The translations under genes and the position numbers were made by a program. Below, piece by piece: positions 1 through 9,307 of a stretch of DNA of 64,000 bases; within the stretch, counting starts at the first letter, position 1, and each line of letters starts with the position of its first letter. Under the pieces are notes generated by a model. The model did no database searches. It worked only from the letters and a program-made list of their open reading frames with translations, and had not been told where the DNA came from. Source of the DNA: JASLZO01 sp965247995 (lineage in GTDB: Bacteria; Chloroflexota; Dehalococcoidia; UBA6926); contig OZ252041.1 of the NCBI GenBank assembly GCA_965247995.1, positions 682,001 to 746,000 of the forward strand, written 5' to 3'.

Positions 1-2
1 TC

Positions 3-1175
3 GGGCAGTACATCGCCGCCCCGTTCGCCGGGCGGTGGCTCGCCGCACTCGGGGCCGAGGTCATCCTCATCGAAAGCCGGCTCAACCCCGCAGACTTCCG
101 CGCCGGCGCCGTCGGTGCAGACGGCATCCCCGGACCGAACCGTTCCGCCGCGTTCAACGTTCTCGCTCAGGGGAAGAAGGGCGTCCCACTCAACATGCGG
201 ACTGAAGAGGCGCGCGACATCGCCCGCAAACTCGCCGCCAAGAGCGATATCGTGATCGAGAACTACTCGACCGGCATGATGGACCGCTGGGGCCTCAGCT
301 ACGCCGACCTAAGCCCCCTCAACCCAGGCCTTATCTACCTCTCCGTCGGTGCTTGGGGCCGCGGTGGGCCGCTCAAGGACTACGCCGGCCTCCACAGCGT
401 CATCAACGCCTTCAGCGGCCTCGCCGACGTAACGGGCTACTCGCAGGGAGGGCCCAGGCTCCTCGGCTCGTTCTTCCCAGACCCCTTCAGCGGCACCTGC
501 GCCACGTGGGCGGCGCTGGCCGCGCTCCGGCTCCGCGAACAGACCGGCAAAGGCGTCTTCGTCGACTTCGCCATGACCGAGGCGTTGATGACCCTCACCC
601 TCGAACCGCAACTCGCTGCCGCCATCGGCGCCACGCCGCCAGTCCGCGACGGCAGCCACCACCCGCGCTTCGCTCCGCACAACATCTATCCAAGCGCGGG
701 CGATGACTGCTGGGTCGCCATCGCAGTCCGGACGGAAGACGAGTGGCGCGCCCTGTGCCACACCATCGGCCGGGAACAATGGCTGGCCGACGCCAGCCTC
801 GGCTCCGCGGAAGGCCGCAAAGCACGAGAGGCGGATTTGGATTCGGCCATAGCCGAGTGGACCGCTGCGCGCTCGAACGACGAAGCAGCCCAGCGGCTCA
901 ACAACGCCGGCGTCCCCGCATCCCCATGCCTCGATCCCGCCGAAGTCGCCGCCGATCTTCACCTGGACGCTCGTGGGTCAGTCCTCACTGTCGACCACCC
1001 GACCGTCGGTCCCCGCCGATACCCAAGCCTCCCGTGGCGCTTCGGCAGCGACCCAATCGCACCCGCCGGACCAGCGCCGCTCCTCAACCAGTACACCGTT
1101 CCTGTCCTCCAAGACCTCCTTGGCCTCACCGTCGCAGACATCGAGGAGCTCTACCACGCCAACGTCCTGACCTGA
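3..1175 (+). CDS. CaiB/BaiF family CoA-transferase (5' truncated by window edge)
   Basis: Class III CoA-transferases move CoA between carboxylic acids in the cytoplasm. The open frame runs into the window edge, so the start is missing. The first ATG in frame (195) is not the start, because the residues before it already read as the family's N-terminal fold: GQYIAAPFAGRWLAALGAEV followed by IESR, the usual glycine/aspartate-rich CoA-binding entry. Further on, NPGLIYLSVGAWGRGGP matches the family's conserved central strand and GSFFPDPFSGTCA its active-site aspartate region (D near residue 98 counted from 195). About 390 residues are visible, close to the usual 390-410, so little is lost. The specific acyl substrate cannot be read from sequence. 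Confidence 0.88.
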   Translation, partial: GQYIAAPFAGRWLAALGAEVILIESRLNPADFRAGAVGADGIPGPNRSAAFNVLAQGKKGVPLNMRTEEARDIARKLAAKSDIVIENYSTGMMDRWGLSYADLSPLNPGLIYLSVGAWGRGGPLKDYAGLHSVINAFSGLADVTGYSQGGPRLLGSFFPDPFSGTCATWAALAALRLREQTGKGVFVDFAMTEALMTLTLEPQLAAAIGATPPVRDGSHHPRFAPHNIYPSAGDDCWVAIAVRTEDEWRALCHTIGREQWLADASLGSAEGRKAREADLDSAIAEWTAARSNDEAAQRLNNAGVPASPCLDPAEVAADLHLDARGSVLTVDHPTVGPRRYPSLPWRFGSDPIAPAGPAPLLNQYTVPVLQDLLGLTVADIEELYHANVLT

Positions 1176-1323
1176 CCTGGATACCATCCTTGCCAGCAAA
1201 CGCCCCCCTTCATAAGCTGGATTACCACTCGCGGGAAGGCCTCGCACGACATCCAGAATTGCCTGTCGGGCCAGCCGCACGTGCCTCACAACCCACCCCT
1301 AGATTGGGAAAGGAACGTCCTCT

Positions 1324-3933
1324 ATGTCTTCGACGGGATCCCCCGCTGCTACCACACTCCTTCCGTCCTCAGCCCGCCCGACCCACTACGACGTCACCTT
1401 GACCCCAGACCTCGAAGCGACGACCTTCGTCGGAAAGGTCGGCATCGATCTCGAGATCGCCATGCCGGTCAGCGAGATCGTCCTCAACGCCATCGAGCTT
1501 GAGGTCGGCTCGGCCAGCTACACCGCCGGCGGGTCAGCCTCCCCGCGTGAGTCCTCAGCGATCGACTACGACGAGAGCGCCGAGACCGTGGCGCTCCGCT
1601 TCGGCGGCGAACCAATCGCACCGGGCACGGGCCGTCTCTCGCTCACCTTCACCGGAATCCTCAACGACCAACTCCATGGCTTTTACCTCTCGACCTACCA
1701 GGCCATCGACGGCAGCACGCGCCGGATGGCAACCACCCAGTTCGAGGCCACGGACGCGCGCCGCTGCTTCCCCTGCTGGGACGAACCCGCCATAAAGGCC
1801 ACCTTCCGCTCCACCCTCGTCGTCCCGTCCGAACTCGAGGCGGTCTCCAATACCCCCATCGAACGCCGTGCCCCGTCCTCGTCCCACAACGGCTACGACA
1901 TCGTCGAGTTCAGACCCACTCCGCGGATGTCGACCTATCTCCTGATGTACACCGTCGCCGACCTCGAGTCGATCGAAGCCGTCGGTGACAACGGCACCCT
2001 TGTCCGCGTTTGGACCACCGCCGGCCACGCCGAGCAGGGCAGGTACGCATTGGAAGTCTCCGTGAGGCTCCTCGAGTACTACAACGACTACTTCGGCATT
2101 CCCTACCCCCTGGAGAAGCTCGACCACCTCGCCATCCCCGACTTCGCCGCCGGCGCAATGGAGAACTGGGGCGGCGTCACTTACCGGGAGATCGCGCTCC
2201 TCTTTGACCCTGCCAGCTCATCGCCCGGCACCAGGCAGCGCATCGCCGAGATCATCGCCCATGAGATGGCCCACATGTGGTTCGGTGACCTCGTCACCAT
2301 GAAGTGGTGGAACGACCTCTGGCTCAACGAGAGTTTCGCCTCCTGGATGGCCACCAAAGCCGTGGACGTCCTCGAACCCGAGTGGGAAGAGTGGACCCAG
2401 TTCATCACGATGGACACGATTGCAGGCCTCAACCTTGACGGCCTCGAGAACTCTCATCCCATCGCGCAGGACGTCAACCATCCGGCCGAAGTGAGTCAGC
2501 TCTTCGACGCAATCAGCTATAGCAAGGGCGCATCGATCTTACGAATGCTGGAGGAGTACCTCGGCGAGGACGCATTCCGCACCGGGCTCCGCGACTACAT
2601 GCAGCGCCACGCGTATGGGAATGCCGAGGGCGCTGACCTCTGGAGCGCCATGGCCACTGCGTCCGGCCAAGACATCCCCGCCATGATGGACTCCTGGATC
2701 CAGCAGGTCGGCTTCCCCGTCCTCACCGCGGAGCTATCGCGCTCTGACGATGCCGTCAGTACCAGCGTCACCCAGCAACGTTTCCTCTACTCCGGCCCCA
2801 ACCAGGACCAGACCCTCTGGCACGTTCCCGTCCGCTTCGGCCACGAGACCGACGGCAACGCCGCTAGGCTGATGATGACCGACCGTTCCGCCGAGACCGC
2901 CATTCCCGGTTCCCCAGCCGACGGATGGATCAAGGTGAACGCTGGCGCCACCGGCTTTTATCGTGTCCAGTACCAGGGCGACGAGTTGACCCACCTGACC
3001 AACGGCGTGCGCCGCGGCCAACTCTCCCCGTCCGACCGCCTCGGGCTCTTGGATGACACCTACGCGCTCGCCCGCGCCCGCCTCGTGCCCGCCACCCAGT
3101 TCCTCGACCTCGCCTCTGCCTATGACGCGGACGAGGACTACAGCGTCTGGGCCGCCCTCGCCGGCCACCTTGGCGGCATCGAGTCGCTTCTTTCGGACGA
3201 ACCCTTCATCGATGCCTATCGCGCCTGGGCCCGCTCCCTCACCGAGAAGGTCGTCTCCTCAGTTGGATGGGACCCCACTGGAGCGGAGCCCCACCTTCGA
3301 ACGCTGCTCCGCTCCACCGTGCTCGGCCAGGCCGGCGGGTTCGGCGAGACCGCCGTTCTCGAAGAGGCCTCCCGCCGCTTCGGCGCGTACCTCCAGGACG
3401 AGTCCACGCTCCGGCCCGACATCCGGGGCGTCGTCTATTCCCTCGCCGCGGAGGGTGGAGACACCGAGACTTTTGAGATCGTCCGGCGCATGGCTCGGGA
3501 TGCGACGTTCCAGGAGGAGATGGTCCGCTTCCAGCTCGCCCTGACGCGTTTTCAGGACCCTGCTCTCATCGACCGTGCCCTCGGCCTCGTCCTCTCCGAC
3601 GAGGTCCGCAGCCAGGATTCGCCCAGGCTCCTCATCGGCATCGCCGCCAACCCCCGCGGCCGCCGCGCCGCCTGGGACTACCTCAAGGACAACTGGGACG
3701 AGTTCAATCGCCGCTACGGAGGCGGCGGGTTCGCCGTCATGCGCCTCGTCAGCATCCCTGGCGCGTTCGCCACCACCGAGGCCAAGGAGGACGTCGAACG
3801 CTTCTTCACCGACCACCCCGTCCCCTCCGCCACCCGCACTATCCAGCAATCCCTCGAGCGCATCGAACTCAACCGCCGCTGGCTAGACGCCAACCGCGAC
3901 GCCGTCCACCAATGGCTCACCGCCCGGTCCTAA
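1324..3933 (+). CDS. M1 family zinc aminopeptidase (aminopeptidase N-like)
   Basis: Removes N-terminal residues from peptides. The M1 signatures are all present: the substrate-binding GAMEN motif (277-281), the zinc motif HEMAH (His313, Glu314, His317) and the third zinc ligand Glu336 in NESFA. At 869 residues it has the expected layout: N-terminal beta-saddle, thermolysin-like catalytic domain, and a C-terminal ERAP1-like helical domain. No signal peptide is visible, so it is probably cytoplasmic. The ATG at 1324 follows a GGAAAGGA ribosome-binding site. It stands alone between the CoA-transferase and fdhD. A peptidase fits a peptide-importing cell, but a link to the ABC cluster 6 kb away is inference. 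Confidence 0.95.
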   Translation: MSSTGSPAATTLLPSSARPTHYDVTLTPDLEATTFVGKVGIDLEIAMPVSEIVLNAIELEVGSASYTAGGSASPRESSAIDYDESAETVALRFGGEPIAPGTGRLSLTFTGILNDQLHGFYLSTYQAIDGSTRRMATTQFEATDARRCFPCWDEPAIKATFRSTLVVPSELEAVSNTPIERRAPSSSHNGYDIVEFRPTPRMSTYLLMYTVADLESIEAVGDNGTLVRVWTTAGHAEQGRYALEVSVRLLEYYNDYFGIPYPLEKLDHLAIPDFAAGAMENWGGVTYREIALLFDPASSSPGTRQRIAEIIAHEMAHMWFGDLVTMKWWNDLWLNESFASWMATKAVDVLEPEWEEWTQFITMDTIAGLNLDGLENSHPIAQDVNHPAEVSQLFDAISYSKGASILRMLEEYLGEDAFRTGLRDYMQRHAYGNAEGADLWSAMATASGQDIPAMMDSWIQQVGFPVLTAELSRSDDAVSTSVTQQRFLYSGPNQDQTLWHVPVRFGHETDGNAARLMMTDRSAETAIPGSPADGWIKVNAGATGFYRVQYQGDELTHLTNGVRRGQLSPSDRLGLLDDTYALARARLVPATQFLDLASAYDADEDYSVWAALAGHLGGIESLLSDEPFIDAYRAWARSLTEKVVSSVGWDPTGAEPHLRTLLRSTVLGQAGGFGETAVLEEASRRFGAYLQDESTLRPDIRGVVYSLAAEGGDTETFEIVRRMARDATFQEEMVRFQLALTRFQDPALIDRALGLVLSDEVRSQDSPRLLIGIAANPRGRRAAWDYLKDNWDEFNRRYGGGGFAVMRLVSIPGAFATTEAKEDVERFFTDHPVPSATRTIQQSLERIELNRRWLDANRDAVHQWLTARS

Positions 3934-3989
3934 CACCACTTCGGGCCTGCTGACCTCCGACCCAGCTAGAATCCAGTCGGAAGGACGCC

Positions 3990-4922
3990 ATGCAACGCCC
4001 ACCGACCCAAGACCATCAAGCAACGGAAACGGCCACGAGCGCCCCACATCCGGAGCGCCCCAGGCCTGGCCCCGCTTCGTCCATTGAGATCCACCGCCAC
4101 CGCAGCGGGTCGGCCCCACTCGTGGATCAGGACCTCCTCGCCACAGAAGAGCCAATGGAGATCCGCGTCATCCACCACCGGCCTGACCCCGACGGAGCCG
4201 AAACCGAAGCCACCGAAAGTGTCTCCGTAACCATGCGCACCCCCGGCCACGACTTCGAGCTCGCAGCCGGGTTCCTCTATACGGAGGGCGTCATTCCCGC
4301 CGTCGACGCCGTCCAGACCATCGCCTACTGCACCGACGTAGACGTCGAGCAGGAATACAACATCGTCAACGTCACCCTTATGCCCTGGGTCGCGTTCGAC
4401 TCGGACCGCCTCGCGCGCCACTTCTACACCACGTCCTCGTGCGGCGTCTGTGGCAAAGCTAGCCTGGACGCCATCCACGTCCGCGGGTGCCCAGTGCTCC
4501 CCAATACCGGAGCCACGGTGTCCCCCGAACTGGTCGAGTCGCTCCCTGACCGGCTCCGCCAGGCTCAGTCGCTCTTCGACAAAACCGGAGGCCTCCACGC
4601 CGCGGGCCTCTTCGACCGAGAAGGCAACCCGCTGATCGTTCGGGAGGACGTCGGCCGCCACAATGCCGTCGACAAGGTCATTGGTGCCCAGGTGCTCCAG
4701 GCGGCGCTTCCCGCGAGCGAACGGACGCTCGTCCTCAGCGGGCGTTCCAGCTTCGAGCTCATGCAAAAGGCGCTCGTCGCCGCCATCCCGGTCGTCGTGG
4801 CTGTGGGTGCGCCGTCAAGTCTCGCTGTCGAGCTCGCCCGCGACTTCAACATGACCCTCGTCGGGTTCACCCGCCCCGGTTCGTTCAACGTCTACTCCGG
4901 AGCCCACCGTATCGACTGGTAG
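3990..4922 (+). CDS. fdhD: Formate dehydrogenase accessory sulfurtransferase FdhD
   Basis: FdhD passes sulfur from a cysteine desulfurase to the molybdenum cofactor of formate dehydrogenase. The frame shows FELAAGFLYTEGVI, a family motif, and the essential redox loop CGVC at residues 151-154 (TSSCGVCGKASLDAI). The C-terminal part has REDVGRHNAVDKVIG and SGRSSFELMQKA, both typical of the family. It is 310 residues long with a non-conserved tail of about 50 residues at the N-terminus. A GGAAGGAC Shine-Dalgarno sits just before the ATG. It converges with mobA across 41 bases. No formate dehydrogenase subunits lie in this window. Confidence 0.95.
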   Translation: MQRPPTQDHQATETATSAPHPERPRPGPASSIEIHRHRSGSAPLVDQDLLATEEPMEIRVIHHRPDPDGAETEATESVSVTMRTPGHDFELAAGFLYTEGVIPAVDAVQTIAYCTDVDVEQEYNIVNVTLMPWVAFDSDRLARHFYTTSSCGVCGKASLDAIHVRGCPVLPNTGATVSPELVESLPDRLRQAQSLFDKTGGLHAAGLFDREGNPLIVREDVGRHNAVDKVIGAQVLQAALPASERTLVLSGRSSFELMQKALVAAIPVVVAVGAPSSLAVELARDFNMTLVGFTRPGSFNVYSGAHRIDW

Positions 4923-4963
4923 CCCCTCGCCCGAGTCGTCATGACCGAACGGGGGCCGGGTGT

Positions 4964-5608
4964 TCAGCCCGCTCCGCCGGCCAACCTCCTCGCCTCGGCC
5001 AAGTCCACCTCGGTGTCCACACTGCGGAACGACCGTAGCTCCGAGTCGAGCAGCGCGATCTGCTCCTGGTCCACGTATTCCGCACGCAGTCGGCGCAGCA
5101 GGTCCTGAATCCCTGGGGCTCTATCGCTTTCTTCCAGGAGTTCCGCCGCTCGCTCGCCCACCGGTTCTTTCCTATAGACGGAGTGCAACGGCTGCGGCCG
5201 CCCGTCGATCCGCGGGACGACCGCCTCGTTTGCCCCGCGTCCGGCCGCCTGAACGAGCGACGCCAGGACCAGCGGGTTCAGGAACGGCATATCGCACGCG
5301 ACCGCGACCACCAAGTCGTGTGTGGCCTCCGACAATCCGGCGTGCAGTCCAGCCAGCGGTCCCCGTTCCCCTCCATAGCGATCCTGTGTCCACCGCACGC
5401 CAGCAACCGGCAGAGTCACCGCCCGCCGGCTCGCATCGTTGTCCCCGACAATGACGATATCCCCACTGATGACGCTCACCGCGGCAACCACGCGCGCCAG
5501 CAACGGGCTCCCACCGACCTCCTCCAGCGCCTTGTCACGACCCAGCCGGCTCGCTCTCCCGCCAGCCAACACGACCGCGGTGGTCGGAAACTCGGGCCGT
5601 CCGCTCAT
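4964..5608 (-). CDS. mobA: Molybdenum cofactor guanylyltransferase MobA
   Basis: Joins GMP to molybdopterin to make the MGD form of the cofactor used by DMSO-reductase-family enzymes such as formate dehydrogenase. The nucleotide-binding loop is clear: VVLAGG (12-17) followed by SRLGRDKA with Arg21, Gly23, Asp25 and Lys26. VVAVACDMPFLNP gives the metal-binding Asp, and VPRIDGRPQPLHSVYRK is also typical. At 214 residues it is the normal size. The start overlaps the stop of the upstream PurM/HypE-like gene by four bases (ATGA), so the two are translationally coupled. With fdhD opposite, this is a small molybdoenzyme maturation locus. Confidence 0.92.
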   Translation of the reverse strand: MSGRPEFPTTAVVLAGGRASRLGRDKALEEVGGSPLLARVVAAVSVISGDIVIVGDNDASRRAVTLPVAGVRWTQDRYGGERGPLAGLHAGLSEATHDLVVAVACDMPFLNPLVLASLVQAAGRGANEAVVPRIDGRPQPLHSVYRKEPVGERAAELLEESDRAPGIQDLLRRLRAEYVDQEQIALLDSELRSFRSVDTEVDLAEARRLAGGAG

Positions 5609-6633
5609 CCGCCGAAGTAGCGAGCGAGCTCGTCGCGTTCGAACGTCGGGAGTTCTACCGTGTCGCCCGCTCGCGTCCGGAGTCGGAGCCCACCGCTCCG
5701 ATCGGTCGCACGGCCAATCATGGCTGCCCGTATCCCCGCGCGGCTCAGTGCCTGGATGAGCAGACCCGATTCCGACGCGTCGACCGCAGCGAGCAGCGTG
5801 CCGGACGCGATCAACCCAAACGGATTAATCCCCAAGGCCCCGCACACGGCTTCCGTCTCGGCTGCGTACGAGATCGCGGCCTCGTCGATCTCCAACCCCG
5901 TCTCAGACGCGTCAGCCAGCTCCCGCAACCCGGTCGCCAACCCGCCCTCCGTAGGGTCGTGCATCGCGTGCACCTGCACCGTTTCGGACGCAATCGTCGC
6001 TTCCTTCAAGACACTGATACCCGGGTCGTCCAGGAATTTCTGGGCGCGAGCGACCACCGCGGGCTGCACCCCCTCCTCTAAGAGGTGGTCCTCGACTTCT
6101 CGCGCAAGCACCGCCGTGCCCTCGATTCCCGCGTACTTGGTTGCGACGATCGCGTCGCCCGGCCGGACGCCCGATGTCCGGACCTCGCGGCCCCGCTCGA
6201 CCTCGCCGAGCATCGCCCCGATCCCGATCGCACGCTCAAGCCCATACGTCACCTCAGTATGGCCCCCGACCAGCGTGACCCCCAGTTCCCGACAGGCCGC
6301 CAGCATCTGGTCGAACACCGTCCGAACGGCCTCGTCCGTCCCGCCCGGGGGCAACAACACCGTCGCCATCAACCACTTCGGCGTCGCTCCCGTCACCACA
6401 ATGTCGTTCGCGTTCACATGGACGACGTACCAACCGAGGCGATCCGTCGCGAACGTCACCGGGTCCGTCGCCGCGACCAGCAGGCGGTCGCCGCCCGTAT
6501 CGATGACCGCAGCGTCTTCTCCGGGCGCAGCGCCAACGATGACGCGTGCGTCACGAACGTCGATCTGCCCCAGAAGCTCCGCCAGCAGATCGGGCGGCAA
6601 CTTGCCGGTCGGTAGCGGTCGTGGATGGCGCAT
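5605..6633 (-). CDS. AIR synthase-related protein (PurM/HypE-like)
   Basis: An ATP-dependent PurM-fold enzyme of the HypE/SelD/ThiL superfamily. APGEDAAVIDTGGDRLLVAATDPVTF near the N-terminus is the ATP/metal-binding start of the fold, and VHVNANDIVVTGATPKW and LVGGHTEVT are HypE-like. True HypE ends in a conserved PRIC-type tail whose cysteine carries the cyanide precursor; this one ends ERDELARYFGG with no cysteine. It is therefore unlikely to mature a [NiFe] hydrogenase, and no hypABCDF genes are nearby. It has no catalytic Cys/Sec as in SelD. Coupling to mobA suggests a role in molybdenum or formate metabolism, which is inference. 342 residues. Confidence 0.8.
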   Translation of the reverse strand: MRHPRPLPTGKLPPDLLAELLGQIDVRDARVIVGAAPGEDAAVIDTGGDRLLVAATDPVTFATDRLGWYVVHVNANDIVVTGATPKWLMATVLLPPGGTDEAVRTVFDQMLAACRELGVTLVGGHTEVTYGLERAIGIGAMLGEVERGREVRTSGVRPGDAIVATKYAGIEGTAVLAREVEDHLLEEGVQPAVVARAQKFLDDPGISVLKEATIASETVQVHAMHDPTEGGLATGLRELADASETGLEIDEAAISYAAETEAVCGALGINPFGLIASGTLLAAVDASESGLLIQALSRAGIRAAMIGRATDRSGGLRLRTRAGDTVELPTFERDELARYFGG

Positions 6634-6690
6634 CGGTCGAAAGCTCGCGGCGGGCCCTACGGACCTCGACCGGAGCCCTGGGTCCTCTTC

Positions 6691-8094
6691 TTAGGTGACT
6701 ACTGGCCCATCCGCCAACCGGACCGGGAACGCCACGTCGGGGTACTCCCCCGTCAGCTGCGCCCACGCCCGGTGCGCTATCGCTTCGGCCCGCCGGAGCA
6801 CGTCTGCCTCGTCCACCATCGTCAAGCTGTCGTCGCGCATGATGAACCGCCCGGCAACCATCACAGACTCGACATCCGATGCCTGCCCGTTGTGCACGAA
6901 GTCGGAGACCGTATGCAGCGTCGGGACCAAGTGTGCCTTCCGCAGGTCGATCATGAACAGGTCAGCCTGTTTGCCAACCTCCAACGAGCCTGCCAGGTCG
7001 TCCATCCCCATGATGCGCGCTCCGCCAAGCGTCGCCCACTCGAACACGTCGTCCGGATGCGGGCGCATCTCATCGTTCGTGCGCACACGCTCCACGAACA
7101 GGCCAGTCCGCATCGCCTCAACCATGTCCTCCGCCATGTTGTCGGTCCCGATGCCCAGCACGGCCCCAGCCTCCACTAGGTCCATTGCCGGCGCGGCAGC
7201 GCCCCGCCGTGCCGCGATCGCCGGGTTATTCGACACCCCGGCCCGGGCACGGCCCATCACTCGCACCTCCGACTCGTCCAGATACCGGCAGTGCGCCGCG
7301 ACCAGCCTCGGTCCCAAGAAGTCATGGGCGTTCAGATAGTGCGCCGGACGCACCCCCCATGCCGCCGACACTCCCGCAACCTCCTGATGGCTCTGTGACA
7401 GATGGATCGTGTACCCAACGTCCCGCTCCTCCGCCAGCTCCCGCGAGCGCCGCAGGATCCGTGGTGAAACGGAGTCAGCAGTCGTCGGCGAGAAGTAGAC
7501 CGTGACCCGGCCGTCGTTCGATCCGTGATACGACTCGAACAGGTCGATCGCCTTCGCGATCCCTTCCTCTCCTAGGCTGTCCGTAAAGTCTCGGGACGAT
7601 CGCAGGGGCGATCCGGACACGATCACGTTGTAGTTCACATCGCGGATCATCTCTCCCAACACGAACCGGGCCCCGGTCCCGAGCACCGGATCGATGTACG
7701 AAGACACGTCCGTTCCGAGCTCGAAGAACGTCGTCGTCCCGCTCCGGATCCCTTCGATGGCCCCCAGCGTCGCCATGACTTGTAGTTCTTCGGTCGAAAG
7801 GTACGAGTTGATGGGGCGCGGGAATCGAAGAGTCGTCGGAAACGCAAAGTCCTCCTGGACGCCTCTGCTCAAGGTCGCACCCAGGTGCGTATGGCAGTTG
7901 AAGAAGCCCGGGAACACCGCCTTCGCGCGCCCGTCGACCATCTCCGCTCCCGGATGGGCCGCAACGATCTGCTCGGTCGGTCCTAGCTCGCCAATCTGAC
8001 CATCCTCCCCCACGGCAATCGCCGCGTTGTAGAGCACCCGCCTTCCCGGGTCCCCGGTCACGATCGTCGTATCGCGGATCACAATTGAGCTCAC
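6691..8094 (-). CDS. Amidohydrolase family protein (TRZ/ATZ, cytosine-deaminase-like)
   Basis: A metal-dependent hydrolase of the amidohydrolase superfamily that deaminates or dechlorinates N-heterocycles. FPGFFNCHTHLG holds the HxH metal pair (His68, His70). AAHCRYLDESE and GIGTDNMAEDMVEAMRTG supply the later histidine and the metal-binding aspartate, and the C-terminal TLGGARIMGMDDLAGSLEVGKQADLFMIDL is the composite-domain closure. The frame stays open another 1,080 bases upstream, but that part is antisense to the carbonic-anhydrase gene. The GTG at 8094 is chosen because a G-rich ribosome-binding site precedes it and VSSIVIRDTTIVTGD is the usual N-terminal strand. 467 residues. The substrate is unknown. 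Confidence 0.9.
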   Translation of the reverse strand: MSSIVIRDTTIVTGDPGRRVLYNAAIAVGEDGQIGELGPTEQIVAAHPGAEMVDGRAKAVFPGFFNCHTHLGATLSRGVQEDFAFPTTLRFPRPINSYLSTEELQVMATLGAIEGIRSGTTTFFELGTDVSSYIDPVLGTGARFVLGEMIRDVNYNVIVSGSPLRSSRDFTDSLGEEGIAKAIDLFESYHGSNDGRVTVYFSPTTADSVSPRILRRSRELAEERDVGYTIHLSQSHQEVAGVSAAWGVRPAHYLNAHDFLGPRLVAAHCRYLDESEVRVMGRARAGVSNNPAIAARRGAAAPAMDLVEAGAVLGIGTDNMAEDMVEAMRTGLFVERVRTNDEMRPHPDDVFEWATLGGARIMGMDDLAGSLEVGKQADLFMIDLRKAHLVPTLHTVSDFVHNGQASDVESVMVAGRFIMRDDSLTMVDEADVLRRAEAIAHRAWAQLTGEYPDVAFPVRLADGPVVT

Positions 8095-8181
8095 GTCCCA
8101 CCCCCCATATGCCTCGGTTGTCGGCGTCCCCGAATCATAGGGCGTGCAAGCACCCGGCATCGGGACCGCCAACCAGCCATA

Positions 8182-9297
8182 ATGGCGCCCATGCAGAACA
8201 TCCGAGAGGTCCAAGGCCGCGCACCCGCCGTCCACCCGTCCGCGTGGATCGCGGACAACGCCTACCTGATGGGCGATATAGAGGTCCGCGAGGGCGCAAG
8301 CATCTGGCCCGGCGCCATCCTTCGCGCCGAATACGGCCGCATCATCGTCGGCCGCGACGCCGCGGTTCTGGACCGCGCCGTCGTTCACGGCGGTGGAGTC
8401 GGCGCCGTCTCGCGCGTCACCGACATCGGCGAAGGCGCCGTCATCGGCGTCGCCGCCATGGTGCATGGAATGGCCGCAGGCCGGAACACGCGTATCGGCG
8501 ACAACGCCACCGTCCTCGAGGCCGCAATGGTCGGGGAGTGGTGCTTCGTCGAGCCTCGCGCCGTCGTACTGCCCAGGGCCGTGATCCCCGCCTATTCGGT
8601 CGTCTCCGGAGTCCCCGGTGTCGTCACCGGCCGCATCGACCAGCGCATTCAACAACTGCTGACGGTCCAAGCCCACCAGCTCGCTGCCCGGGTCGACCTC
8701 CACCGGCAACACCCGCCCAACGACCCCAACAACAACGACCAAGGGAGCACCAACGTGATCCGTTCGCTCGACGGGAAGACCCCCAAGATCAGCCCCAAAG
8801 CCTGGGTCAGCGAAGCTGCGTACGTCGTCGGCGATGTCGAAATCGGCGACCAAGTGACCATCTTCCCCGGCGCCGTCGTTCGCGGTGACACCGGCAAGAT
8901 CACCATAAGCGCGAAAACCAACGTCCAGGACAACGCTGTCATCTACACGGACGGCGACCTCGAGATCGGCGAAAACACCACCATCGGCCACGCGGCCACC
9001 ATCCACGGCCGTCGCGTCGGCAGCCACTGCCTCGTCGGGAACAACGCCACCATTTCGGAAGGCGTCGAGATCGGCGACTTCTCCGTGGCAGCCGCCGGCA
9101 CCGCCGTCGCGCCGCATTCGATCATCCCGCCCGACTCGTTCGTCGCCGGCGTCCCTGCTGAGGTGCTCTGGCAAACCGAACCGGAGCGACGGCGCGTGCT
9201 CGAAGAGACCGGTGGCGAAGGGTACGCACGGCTCAGTGCCGTCTATCAGGCCGCCGGATTAGGGTCCTGGCCTCCGGACGGCGAGCCACCGTCATAA
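8182..9297 (+). CDS. Fused tandem gamma-carbonic-anhydrase-like protein (two left-handed beta-helix domains)
   Basis: Two hexapeptide-repeat beta-helix domains of the gamma-carbonic-anhydrase family joined by a linker at about residues 155-195. Ordinary members have one domain of 170-210 residues; this has 371. By alignment from memory with the Methanosarcina enzyme Cam, the zinc ligands His81, His117 and His122 correspond to His69, Val90, His95 in domain 1 and to Tyr255, His270, His275 in domain 2. Each domain has lost a different ligand. Domain 2 also keeps the Arg-Gly-Asp (234-236) and Gln249 positions, which domain 1 has partly lost. An in-frame GTG at 8755 has an AAGGGAG site before it and could start domain 2 alone. 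Function may be CO2 hydration, another hydrolase activity, or structural. Confidence 0.88.
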   Translation: MAPMQNIREVQGRAPAVHPSAWIADNAYLMGDIEVREGASIWPGAILRAEYGRIIVGRDAAVLDRAVVHGGGVGAVSRVTDIGEGAVIGVAAMVHGMAAGRNTRIGDNATVLEAAMVGEWCFVEPRAVVLPRAVIPAYSVVSGVPGVVTGRIDQRIQQLLTVQAHQLAARVDLHRQHPPNDPNNNDQGSTNVIRSLDGKTPKISPKAWVSEAAYVVGDVEIGDQVTIFPGAVVRGDTGKITISAKTNVQDNAVIYTDGDLEIGENTTIGHAATIHGRRVGSHCLVGNNATISEGVEIGDFSVAAAGTAVAPHSIIPPDSFVAGVPAEVLWQTEPERRRVLEETGGEGYARLSAVYQAAGLGSWPPDGEPPS

Positions 9298-9307
9298 GAG
9301 GGATCAG

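Noticed and set aside
8095..9174. 360-residue N-terminal extension of the amidohydrolase frame on the minus strand
   Set aside because: It is antisense to the carbonic-anhydrase-like gene, low-complexity Asp/Gly/Val-rich, and the catalytic protein starts normally at GTG 8094 with a ribosome-binding site.
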